64,000 nucleotides of DNA from Lysinibacillus agricola (GTDB lineage: Bacteria; Bacillota; Bacilli; Bacillales_A; Planococcaceae). The stretch lies in assembly GCF_016638705.1 (NCBI RefSeq), contig NZ_CP067341.1:3661501-3725500 (forward strand), read 5' to 3'. Position numbers and translations under genes: made by a program. The notes under the pieces are model-generated. The model did not search any database. It saw only the letters and a list, made by a program, of their open reading frames with translations, and had not been told where the DNA came from. This document shows positions 1 to 7,545 of the stretch, in pieces (position 1 is the first letter of the stretch; each line of letters starts with the position of its first letter).

Positions 1-1
1 T

Positions 2-277
2 ACAACGATAAGCGCTATTTGCTTTATTTGGGTGTGGAGTATTATTTTAATCTCTCATATCATTTATAAACGAAAAAATCGTGCACTTCATGAGGCGTCA
101 ATTTTTAAAGCACCTTTTACTCCGTTCGTAAACTATTTAGTACTTGCCTTCTTTGCATTTCTATTAGTAGTTATGTTCATTTCAGAGGCAACACGTACAG
201 CATTACTTTTAACACCAATTTGGTTTATTATACTAATGTTTATTTATAAAATGAAAAGAAAGAAACCAATAGACTAA
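2..277 (+). CDS. Amino acid permease, C-terminal part (APC family)
   Basis: The reading frame is open from the first bases of the window, so the gene starts outside it. The visible ~91 residues hold two hydrophobic segments separated by a short basic loop (YKRKNR) and end in a lysine-rich tail (KMKRKKPID). This arrangement is typical of the last two membrane helices of bacterial APC-superfamily amino acid permeases (GabP/AnsP type), which import amino acids across the cytoplasmic membrane. Substrate cannot be told from this fragment. A hairpin terminator follows directly. Confidence 0.6.
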   Translation, partial: TTISAICFIWVWSIILISHIIYKRKNRALHEASIFKAPFTPFVNYLVLAFFAFLLVVMFISEATRTALLLTPIWFIILMFIYKMKRKKPID

Positions 278-287
278 GAAGGACTGT

Positions 288-336
288 CCTGGATAGTGAC
301 ACTTTAAAGAAAGTGAAACTATTCAGGGCTTTTTTA
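288..336 (+). terminator. Rho-independent terminator after the permease
   Basis: An imperfect inverted repeat (CCTGGATAGT... with ...ACTATTCAGG and inner CACTTT/AAAGTG) is followed by six T residues. It lies 11 bases after the permease stop codon. Confidence 0.8.
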
Positions 337-387
337 TTGCAAATTAACGAGTATAATCAAATTATCGGTCATTACCAGAACATGGAA

Positions 388-436
388 TGGAGTTGATTTA
401 CGTTCCGACTGGGCGCTTTACTGCGCTCCAATCAAG
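388..436. repeat. Short relic of the palindrome-ended dispersed element
   Basis: The stretch TTGATTTaCGTTCCGACTG closely matches the reverse complement of the right end of the 250-bp element at 7183-7432. It is followed within 40 bases by an inverted AATCAA motif. It therefore looks like a deleted copy of the same repeat family. It is short and no function is claimed. Confidence 0.5.
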
Positions 437-569
437 TTATATACATTGCATACGGTTTCATAAATATCATCCATTAAGTTCAGTGATCAACTAATTTATT
501 GGAACAGATTCTCTTTATTTTCCTAAATTAACATGCCTGTTATTGTAATTTGAAAAAGGAGGGAATTTT

Positions 570-932
570 ATTAACAATAAAGTAGTTATTTCTATCACCC
601 TATTGTTTACCGTTATCTTAGTTCTAGTATTATTTTGGTTTGACAACATACTATTAGAGGGATATGTCTTAACAAAGAAAGACGATAACGGGTTACAAGT
701 GTTAATTAGCGAAAATTCACCAACAAAACTAGAGAATTTAGACAGCGACACAATCAATGAAATGGCCACTAAAAATCGCACGATGATGTGGGTTCCAGTA
801 GACAAATCTATGTACATACAAATTCAATTAGGACATAAGCTGAATGTTGAATACGATGGTATCTTACTAGAATCATTACCGCCGATTATAGCTAATGTGG
901 AATCTGTAAAAATTGCTTCTAAACATAAATAA
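570..932 (+). CDS. Small secreted or lipid-anchored DUF3221-like (YobA-type) protein
   Basis: The protein is about 120 aa with an N-terminal hydrophobic segment (signal peptide or anchor) and a small beta-rich domain starting EGYVLTKKDDNG. It resembles the DUF3221/YobA family of exported Bacillus proteins of unknown role. The best ribosome site (AAAAAGGAGGG, 553-563) sits 6 bases before an ATT codon at 570, which gives a natural N-terminus (NNKVVISIT). The first conventional start is a TTG at 603, inside the hydrophobic segment and without its own ribosome site. I therefore place the start at ATT; this is inferred. Family assignment is by consensus memory. Confidence 0.55.
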   Translation: MNNKVVISITLLFTVILVLVLFWFDNILLEGYVLTKKDDNGLQVLISENSPTKLENLDSDTINEMATKNRTMMWVPVDKSMYIQIQLGHKLNVEYDGILLESLPPIIANVESVKIASKHK

Positions 933-942
933 AATCACAAAA

Positions 943-980
943 AAGATGACTTCGTCTATTTACTGAAGTCATCTTTCTTT
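943..980. terminator. Bidirectional terminator between DUF3221 gene and glsA
   Basis: AAGATGACTTC and GAAGTCATCTT form a perfect 11-bp stem. It is flanked by A-rich sequence on the left and T-rich sequence on the right, so it can end transcripts from both converging genes. Confidence 0.85.
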
Positions 981-986
981 GATTGC

Positions 987-1955
987 TTAAAAAATATTCA
1001 TATTCCACTCGGTAGCGATATGCTTTAGTAAATTCACTCCTGCTACACTGTTCCCGATTGTATCAATCGCCGGTCCATAAATGCCAATACCGCAGCCAGC
1101 AGGAAAAGGTGAATCTAAGCCTGCGTGACTTGGTACAGCCACAAGAATTGCTCCAGAGACACCACTTTTAGCAGGTAACCCTATAAATGCTGCAAATTTA
1201 CCAGAAGCATTATACATACCGCAAGTAACCATCAATGCCTTCGCTAATTTTGCTACTTGCTTTGGAAAGAGCTGTTTATTTAATAGAGGATGATAGCCAT
1301 CATTGGCGATTACTAAACCAATCATCGCCAAATCCGAAACATTTACTTCAATAGCACATTGTTTCAAATAAACCTCCAATGCCTCTTCTACAGGACAGTC
1401 TAAAAAGCCAGAATCCATTAAATAATAGGCTAATGAACGGTTTCGATTAGCAGTTTGCCACTCGGATTGATAAACCTCTTCATTAACCTTTAATTCCTTG
1501 CCCACGATTTGTTCTAAAAATTGAAGGATTTTTGAAACCTTCTCTTGCGGAGAATTTCCGTCAAGCATAGAGGATACTGTAATTGCTCCTGCATTAATCA
1601 TTGGATTAAAAGGTTTTCCAGGCTGATGACTCTCTAGACGAATGATTGAATTGAAGGTGTCACCTGTAGGTTCAACATCTACTCGTTCTAAAACATAAGG
1701 TAATCCTCGTTCCATACACGCTAAAATAAATGTAACGACTTTTGAAACACTTTGTAGAGTAAATAGTTCAGTTGTCTCTCCGGCTTTCATTTCATCATTA
1801 TTAGTACCGATAATCGAAATCGCTAATTGATTTGGATCTTTTTCCGCTAAAGCGGGAATATAGCTTGCGCATTTCCCCTCTTTAGCATAAGGACGAAACT
1901 GTTTCACCCATTCTGCCGTAAGGTGATTATTATGATTGATATGATCTGTCGGCAT
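987..1955 (-). CDS. glsA: Glutaminase
   Basis: Cytoplasmic glutaminase, 322 aa, hydrolysing L-glutamine to glutamate and ammonia. It belongs to the serine-dependent beta-lactamase-like glutaminase family. The catalytic S-x-x-K motif is visible as SVSK at residues 69-72, followed by conserved stretches such as GAITV, YNASGKFA and PAKSGVSG. Length fits the usual 305-330 aa. The open frame reaches further upstream, but the ATG at 1955 has a clear AAAGGAGATC ribosome site and gives the expected N-terminus. It is transcribed alone and ends at the shared hairpin near 943-980. Confidence 0.93.
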   Translation of the reverse strand: MPTDHINHNNHLTAEWVKQFRPYAKEGKCASYIPALAEKDPNQLAISIIGTNNDEMKAGETTELFTLQSVSKVVTFILACMERGLPYVLERVDVEPTGDTFNSIIRLESHQPGKPFNPMINAGAITVSSMLDGNSPQEKVSKILQFLEQIVGKELKVNEEVYQSEWQTANRNRSLAYYLMDSGFLDCPVEEALEVYLKQCAIEVNVSDLAMIGLVIANDGYHPLLNKQLFPKQVAKLAKALMVTCGMYNASGKFAAFIGLPAKSGVSGAILVAVPSHAGLDSPFPAGCGIGIYGPAIDTIGNSVAGVNLLKHIATEWNMNIF

Positions 1956-2041
1956 TTTGTGATCTCCTTTCAAAAAACGGCATCTTACGCCATAGCTACT
2001 CAATAAGTACACTTAACTAAGAATAAACTTAATAATAGGCA

Positions 2042-2078
2042 AAAACAGAGCCTCCATAGTTTACCCTATGAAGACTCT
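2042..2078 (-). terminator. Terminator of the abgB-like operon
   Basis: Read on the minus strand, AGAGUCUUCAUAG pairs with CUAUGGAGGCUCU over 13 positions when G-U pairs are allowed, followed by UUUUU. The G-U pattern makes it stable only in the minus-strand transcript. Confidence 0.8.
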
Positions 2079-2093
2079 ATATGGAATAACTTT

Positions 2094-3509
2094 TTACAGT
2101 TTTGGAGGCTTAGTACCTTCTGGAATTAGCGAAACATAAGTCTCTCCATCCAGACGTTCTTTCCATTCTTTTTTAGCTTCTTCAATAAGTGCTGGATTAT
2201 CAATTAAATCAACAGCAGTGCAGGCCATAACTTTTGCTGCCTGTAACATCCCTTTATGTGCTATTGGCATAACCCCCTGTGATACAACCTGCCAAGTATG
2301 AAGTGGTGTACCAAGTGCCATACATACCGTTGTACATTGAACAGTTGGGACATTCCAACTTACATCGCCAACATCTGTTGAACCGCCCATTATAAATTCA
2401 GGTAGTACACTAGGTATGTGATTAGCTATTACTTTATCTTTTAGCTGTACCACATCATCTTTTTTTAGACCTAGTAATGCTGTTGCCTGAACTTCTGGAG
2501 AGAAAGTATTGAAAATAGTTTGTGCATGCTGCTCATCTTCTATTGTATAATTTGGCATACCTATTTCAAGTAATTGTTTATTCATAATATTATAAAGTGT
2601 TTTATTTGGAATAAGATTTGATGCAGATCCTTCAAAATCGATTTCTAACGATGTTTCGGTCATTAATGTTGCACCTTTAGCTATGTTTTCTACACGTTTA
2701 TAAATCTCTTGTACCTGCTGTTTTTTAGGTGCTCTTACTAAGTAAGTCACCTCTGCATATGGTTGCACTACATTCGGTGATGTCCCACCCGAGTTTGTCA
2801 CTGCATAATGCACACGTGCTTCTGGAACAACATGCTCACGTAAATAGTTTACCCCTACATTCATTAATTCAACAGCATCTAATGCACTTCTACCAAGATG
2901 AGGTGCAGCAGCTGCATGTGCGCTTTTTCCAGTAAATTTAAACGTAACTGCATAGTTTGCTAGAGAGTTACAAGTCATCACTGTTGAAAAAGTACCTGGA
3001 TGCCAAGAAATTGCAATATCTGCATCATCAAAAATACCAGCCTTCGCCATATAAGCTTTACCTGAACCATTTTCTTCTGCAGGACAGCCATAAAAGCGAA
3101 TCGTAGCAGATTGATTATTTTGCTCTAAGTAATCTTTAACAGCTACTGCCGCAGCAAATGCTCCTGTGCCCAATAAATTATGCCCACAACCATGACCATT
3201 CCCGCTATCCTCTAGCGGTTCACATTGAGTAGCTCCACCTTTTTGACTTAATCCTGGTAAGGCATCATACTCACCAAGAAAAGCAATAACAGGCTTTCCA
3301 GAACCATATGTTCCAACTAGTGCTGTATCAAGCCCTGCAATTCCAAGTTCTGTTGCAAAGCCTTCTTTTTCTAAAGCTGCCTTCATATACTGAACAGATT
3401 TTTTTTCTTGAAAATGAAGTTCAGGTACAGCCCAAATTGCATCACTTAATGCAATGCTTACATCTCTTTTTGCTTCAATTAATGACGAAATTTTTTCATG
3501 AAAACTCAT
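2094..3509 (-). CDS. M20 family amidohydrolase, AbgB-like
   Basis: Metal-dependent amidohydrolase of the M20 peptidase family, 471 aa. It is closest in motifs to the p-aminobenzoyl-glutamate hydrolase subunit B group. Metal-site motifs are visible: HGCGHNLLG near residue 105, PAEENGSGK near 147 and a C-terminal GGSTDVGDVSWNVPTVQ. The enzyme would cleave an N-acyl or amide bond in an amino-acid conjugate in the cytoplasm. The MFS transporter gene lies 22 bases upstream on the same strand, so uptake and hydrolysis are probably coupled. No AbgA partner is present, so the true substrate is open. Confidence 0.85.
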   Translation of the reverse strand: MSFHEKISSLIEAKRDVSIALSDAIWAVPELHFQEKKSVQYMKAALEKEGFATELGIAGLDTALVGTYGSGKPVIAFLGEYDALPGLSQKGGATQCEPLEDSGNGHGCGHNLLGTGAFAAAVAVKDYLEQNNQSATIRFYGCPAEENGSGKAYMAKAGIFDDADIAISWHPGTFSTVMTCNSLANYAVTFKFTGKSAHAAAAPHLGRSALDAVELMNVGVNYLREHVVPEARVHYAVTNSGGTSPNVVQPYAEVTYLVRAPKKQQVQEIYKRVENIAKGATLMTETSLEIDFEGSASNLIPNKTLYNIMNKQLLEIGMPNYTIEDEQHAQTIFNTFSPEVQATALLGLKKDDVVQLKDKVIANHIPSVLPEFIMGGSTDVGDVSWNVPTVQCTTVCMALGTPLHTWQVVSQGVMPIAHKGMLQAAKVMACTAVDLIDNPALIEEAKKEWKERLDGETYVSLIPEGTKPPKL

Positions 3510-3531
3510 TTTTATCCCTCCAATTACCTGA

Positions 3532-4758
3532 TTATGAATTCAACAATGTTCCTTTTTGATCATTTAACGTTAATAGTGCAATGATACAAATTATTGCAAA
3601 TCCAATTAACATCCAAAAGGCTGCATCAAAGGATCCGTTAAAAGCATCTACCATAAATCCGATAGCCATAGGTGTAACAAAGCCTGCTAATTGTCCACCT
3701 GTATTAACAATCCCCATCGCTGAACCTGTAATGGAAGATGGTAATTTCTTTAATACGATTGCTGGTAATAACGTAATAACAAATGCAATAAATAATGAAA
3801 CAATAGTTTGGTACCCTATGAACATTGTTACGGATTCCGCTGTAAACATTAAATACAATAAAATACCGATAGCTGCACAAGAAATCGCACCTAGCACTTT
3901 ATCCTTTCCTTGTGGAAGCTTATCAATGATGTATCCGCTACCATAGACACCAATAATAGTAGTGATGGCTGGAATTGTTTGTGCCCAACCAATCGACATT
4001 AAATCGAGTCCACGATTTTTCTGAAGATAGGTAGGAATCCAAGATACTAATCCCCAATTCACTGCATAAATACAGAAATAAGCAATAATCAAATTCCACA
4101 TAAGTGGCGTCTTAAATAGCTCCTTAAAATTTACTTTAGTTGAAGAGTTCTCTTTACTATCACTATTTCCCACCGCTTCATCTTGTGGAAGTTTGATATA
4201 TTTCCAATATAAAAATGCGATAATAGCACCGATAGCACCAATTACAACAAACATTGTGCGCCAACCAATTGTTCCTAACAAATAAGCTGCGAGTAAAGGT
4301 ACGATTAACGACACGATACCTCCAGAGGAAAGCATGATTGACATTGCTCGCCCTCTTTCTTCCCTCGGGAAAACCGTCGCAATAATTTTAGAGCTAGATG
4401 GTTGGAACCCACCTTCCCCAATACCAAATAAAAAACGAATGATAATCATTGCAACTAAAGACCAAGCTATGGCTGTTAAACCTGTGAATATTGACCACAT
4501 AATTACTGAAAAAAGTAAGATTTTTTTAGCACCAAATTTATCAGCTAGCCACCCACCAGGTATTTGCATAATCGCATAGCCTAAAAAGAAGGAGCTTAAA
4601 ATAATACCAGTAGAAGAAGCATCTAAATTTAAATCACCAGTAATCGATACTACTGCATAGTTCATGATGTAACGATCTAGATTTCCTAATGACCATCCTA
4701 AAAATAAGAGTACCAGGATTAAATTTCTGTTTTTTTTTGTTACTTCATTCGTTGTCAT
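3532..4758 (-). CDS. MFS transporter, anion:cation symporter type
   Basis: About 408 aa with twelve predicted membrane segments. The motif RYIMNYAVVSI in helix 1 and GxxADxxGAKK after helix 2 (GGWLADKFGAKK) are typical of the ACS branch of the major facilitator superfamily, which imports organic anions. The start chosen is MTTNEV, six bases after a GGGAGGG ribosome site; two upstream in-frame ATGs overlap that site. It forms a two-gene unit with the downstream AbgB-like hydrolase, so it probably imports that enzyme's substrate. Confidence 0.85.
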   Translation of the reverse strand: MTTNEVTKKNRNLILVLLFLGWSLGNLDRYIMNYAVVSITGDLNLDASSTGIILSSFFLGYAIMQIPGGWLADKFGAKKILLFSVIMWSIFTGLTAIAWSLVAMIIIRFLFGIGEGGFQPSSSKIIATVFPREERGRAMSIMLSSGGIVSLIVPLLAAYLLGTIGWRTMFVVIGAIGAIIAFLYWKYIKLPQDEAVGNSDSKENSSTKVNFKELFKTPLMWNLIIAYFCIYAVNWGLVSWIPTYLQKNRGLDLMSIGWAQTIPAITTIIGVYGSGYIIDKLPQGKDKVLGAISCAAIGILLYLMFTAESVTMFIGYQTIVSLFIAFVITLLPAIVLKKLPSSITGSAMGIVNTGGQLAGFVTPMAIGFMVDAFNGSFDAAFWMLIGFAIICIIALLTLNDQKGTLLNS

Positions 4759-4946
4759 TAACATCCCTCCCATGTTTTACGAACACAAAACTATATCGCT
4801 GCAATTGATAGTAATAAGATGAAAAGCTCGATCGACATCAAAATATTATGACAACTCAGACTCTTATTCTTTCTATTTCAATATCTTTTGCAACCTCTAC
4901 ATACTGTTTTTCCATCTCTCCCTATCTATTTAAAATCAACTTCCTC

Positions 4947-4971
4947 TATATAGCGACATTTTCGTTATATA
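4947..4971. promoter_or_regulatory. Candidate operator upstream of the transporter-hydrolase unit
   Basis: TATATAGCGA and TTCGTTATATA form an imperfect inverted repeat about 190 bases upstream of the transporter start. A related half-site (TATATCGCT) lies closer at about 4792-4800. The neighbouring HTH regulator (5224-6528) is a plausible binder. This is inference from symmetry only. Confidence 0.35.
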
Positions 4972-5164
4972 TTCGTATAATAATAGACTTTTTATGAAAT
5001 GACAATATTTTTTTGAAAATTTCTAATAGACAATCGGATAAAAAAAGGGTCTAAATTATCTTTTAGAAAAATAGGGAACGTTGATGCATCTACATTTTTG
5101 AATCGAAAAAAATAGCTAAAAATTTTTTGTAGTTTTTTACTTTCACAAGCCATCAACAAAACAA

Positions 5165-5204
5165 AAAATGTCCCAAAAACCATTAATTGGTTTGGGACAT
5201 TTTT
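5165..5204 (-). terminator. Terminator of the regulator gene
   Basis: AAAATGTCCCAAA and TTTGGGACATTTT form a strong stem with T runs on both sides, 20 bases after the stop of the 434-aa regulator. Confidence 0.85.
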
Positions 5205-5223
5205 ATATTTAATAGACTTGACA

Positions 5224-6528
5224 CTACATTACGAGCTGATACATTTTTATCGGTCTACCACGAGTATGCTGTAATTCTTCTCCACAAATTTCCGCTAAGC
5301 CTACACTACATAAATCTGCTACAATACGCTGCGCATTTCGTTCACTCATTTGAAGCTGTGAGGCTAAATCCTTTGTCGTAAAATGCTTCCAGCTCATTTT
5401 TTGAACAAGCGCTTGTATTCTTGTGTAGGCTTTAATGCTAACATTGCCTTTTTTAAGTTTTTCAAGGATATTAGGATCATCGGCTCTATAGGAATATGTT
5501 AGCTCCTCGCTATTACCGACAGATTCAATAATTGTGCCATCATCTTGAATCATGACAATATCAATCGATTCATTTCCCTTCGTTTGACGTAACGCTCTAT
5601 GCGCATTTAATTCAGCATTAAATACCGTTTGCGCAAAACCTATTCCTGCTGTGACCTTCGCCTCCATTTCAATGGACAGCTGATACATTTTTTCCTTGAT
5701 GAAGTGAATTTGCCCTTCAATCGCTCCCCTCGTACTGAAAATTGTATATCTCCCATTACCCTCTTCAATTAAGGAGCCATCAATCTGTTCGCATAATTGC
5801 AGTAAATTTTCCTTCACGCGTAATTCTAGATATTGAATACGATATCCTTGCTTCATTCTTTCCTTCAATGAATCAAAATCTTTTATTTCGAGCATGACAG
5901 CACCAATTTGCGTTTCTTTATAATACGACGTTTTAATTTTTTCGGTAAATAGCTGAACTGTATGGTAAATTTCCGTTTTTGTAGGCGATACCCAATAGGA
6001 GGGAACCCCCATTTTTTTCAGCTCTTCATCAACGGACGGATAACATGTAAACGCAAAGTCGATCTTCCCTTCTTGCCACAGCTCATAATGAAAATCAAAT
6101 AATTCTTTCGGATCAATGGCCGCATCAAATTCTTTTACATACATTTTCTTTACATTTTTCTCTATCTCAGTCAAACCTTCTGAGACCATTTGTGCAGGTG
6201 ATGAGATAAAATCAATACTTACACTTTCGATGAATTTTTTCATTTTATAGGATTGCTCTAAAAAGCCTTTATAGACGGCTGACTCAGAAAAGATTATATG
6301 TGCAAGCTTATCCTGTGAAATTTTTGTCTGACTAGCAATTTTATAAGGTATGTATCCCGAAAATAGCCAAAAATCAACATCTTGATTATGAGTTTCTACA
6401 ATATTTTTTGTTTCTGTAGCAAAAGAATAAATATACGGAATAAACTCCATATCCTGTTCGATTTCATATGCTAACTCGATAATTCGTTCTACGGATTTTA
6501 CTGGGCCAACAACACCTATTTTATACAT
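5224..6528 (-). CDS. Three-domain transcriptional regulator with C-terminal winged helix
   Basis: 434 aa. The first ~190 residues resemble a periplasmic-binding or sensor-type alpha/beta fold (MYKIGVVGPVKSVERI). The middle (about 195-340) looks like a degenerate nucleotide-cyclase or GGDEF-like fold (GNGRYTIFSTRGAIEG, TAGIGFAQTVFNAE). The end (about 370-434) is a helix-turn-helix: TTKDLASQLQMSERNAQRIV, then the wing RGRPIKMYQLV. It probably senses a small ligand and controls the neighbouring transporter-hydrolase unit. Domain calls rest on pattern only, and the family has no name I can give with certainty. Confidence 0.6.
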   Translation of the reverse strand: MYKIGVVGPVKSVERIIELAYEIEQDMEFIPYIYSFATETKNIVETHNQDVDFWLFSGYIPYKIASQTKISQDKLAHIIFSESAVYKGFLEQSYKMKKFIESVSIDFISSPAQMVSEGLTEIEKNVKKMYVKEFDAAIDPKELFDFHYELWQEGKIDFAFTCYPSVDEELKKMGVPSYWVSPTKTEIYHTVQLFTEKIKTSYYKETQIGAVMLEIKDFDSLKERMKQGYRIQYLELRVKENLLQLCEQIDGSLIEEGNGRYTIFSTRGAIEGQIHFIKEKMYQLSIEMEAKVTAGIGFAQTVFNAELNAHRALRQTKGNESIDIVMIQDDGTIIESVGNSEELTYSYRADDPNILEKLKKGNVSIKAYTRIQALVQKMSWKHFTTKDLASQLQMSERNAQRIVADLCSVGLAEICGEELQHTRGRPIKMYQLVM

Positions 6529-6717
6529 CTTTAGTTCCTACCTTCTATGTCAAACTACTCTAGTTATGACAAAAAATTCTCAATTGTTATACAGATTACC
6601 TATCAATAGTATATCGAAGATTTGATATTCTACACAAATGAAAAAGATAAATTTAACCAATAGGCTTTTTCTACCGAAAAACAAAATGGTTAAGGAATGG
6701 CGAGCTCCTCCACTTAT

Positions 6718-7107
6718 GTTGCTGTCGCACAGTGAAAAAACCTTGTTGCTGTCGCTTCGCTTTCGCACAGTGAAAAAACCTTGTTGCTGTCGCTTCGCTT
6801 TCGCACAGTGAAAAAACCTTGTTGCTGTCGCTTCGCTTTCGCACAGTGAAAAAACCTTGTTGCTGTCGCTTCGCTTTCGCACAGTGAAAAAACCTTGCTG
6901 CTGTCGCTTCGCTTTCGCACAGTGAAAAAACCTTGTTGCTGTCGCTTCGCTTTCGCACAGTGAAAAAACCTTGCTGCTGTCGCTTCGCTTTCGCACAGTG
7001 AAAAAACCTTGTTGCTGTCGCTTCGCTTTCGCACAGTGAAAAAACCTTGCTGCTGTCGCTTCGCTTTCGCACAGTGAAAAAACCTTGCTGCTGCCGGTTT
7101 ACTTTCC
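6718..7107. repeat. 38-bp tandem repeat array, about ten copies
   Basis: The unit TCGCACAGTGAAAAAACCTT plus GTTGCTGTCGCTTCGCTT recurs every 38 bases. CACAGTG occurs at 6728, 6766, 6804, 6842, 6880, 6918, 6956, 6994, 7032 and 7070, and a decayed eleventh unit lies near 7108. Copies differ mainly at one position (GTTGCTG or GCTGCTG). Since 38 is not divisible by three and the unit has no minus-strand stop, all three minus frames stay open; these are not genes. The unit shares its core with the element at 7183-7432. Confidence 0.95.
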
Positions 7108-7182
7108 CACAAAACACATTTTGCTGAAGTTTTGTTTCTTCACTATAAATTAGAATGATCTGCCAGAAGATACATACTACAT

Positions 7183-7432
7183 GAATTGTTGATTGGAGTG
7201 GGGACTGGGCGACTCCTTGGGGATCAGCGGTAGAGGAACGAAGGCTAAAACCATCACATCCTGTGATAACGCCTTCGTGACCAACGTCGTGTTGGCCCGA
7301 GACCCTGCAGCGAAGCGGATGTTTTCTGTGCGAAAGCGTAGTGCTAACGTAGCGGCAGCAACTGGGTTTTGTCTGTGCGAAAGCGTAGCGGCAGCAACAA
7401 AGCGCTCAGTCGGAACGGAAATCAACAATTCG
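7183..7432. mobile_element. 250-bp MITE-like dispersed element with 12-bp inverted ends
   Basis: The ends are a perfect 12-bp inverted pair, GAATTGTTGATT and AATCAACAATTC. The inside is GC-rich relative to its surroundings and contains two spaced copies of CTGTGCGAAAGCGTAG followed by GCGGCAGCAAC, which match the complement of the 38-bp tandem unit. It has no credible coding potential. Similar elements are, to my recollection, common between genes in Lysinibacillus. Mobility is inferred from the termini. Confidence 0.65.
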
Positions 7433-7496
7433 TTTTGCAAAAGAGCTATTTATTAGAACACCTGAACTTCATTGACACAATAGTTTTTCAACACTA

Positions 7497-7528
7497 AAAC
7501 CCCGAATAAATTTCGTTATTCGGGGTTT
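7497..7528 (-). terminator. Terminator of the 955-aa surface protein gene
   Basis: AAACCCCGAATAA and TTATTCGGGGTTT form a perfect 13-bp stem with a short loop, 18 bases after the stop. Confidence 0.9.
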
Positions 7529-7545
7529 GGCTTTAAATATTTTTT

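Noticed and set aside
4992..5183. Minus-strand 63-aa ORF between the transporter and regulator genes
   Set aside because: It has no ribosome site, lies in AT-rich spacer and runs into a terminator hairpin.
6718..7107. CRISPR array
   Set aside because: Units are contiguous 38-bp repeats without unique spacers, and no cas gene is near.
6580..7117. Three overlapping minus-strand ORFs of 130-150 aa with FFHCAKAKRQQQG-type repeats
   Set aside because: They are translations of the 38-bp tandem repeat, which has no stop in any minus frame; no ribosome site and no codon bias.
7177..7456. ORFs on both strands (87 aa each) inside the 250-bp element
   Set aside because: They lie wholly in the palindrome-ended non-coding element and have composition of the repeat, not of a protein.
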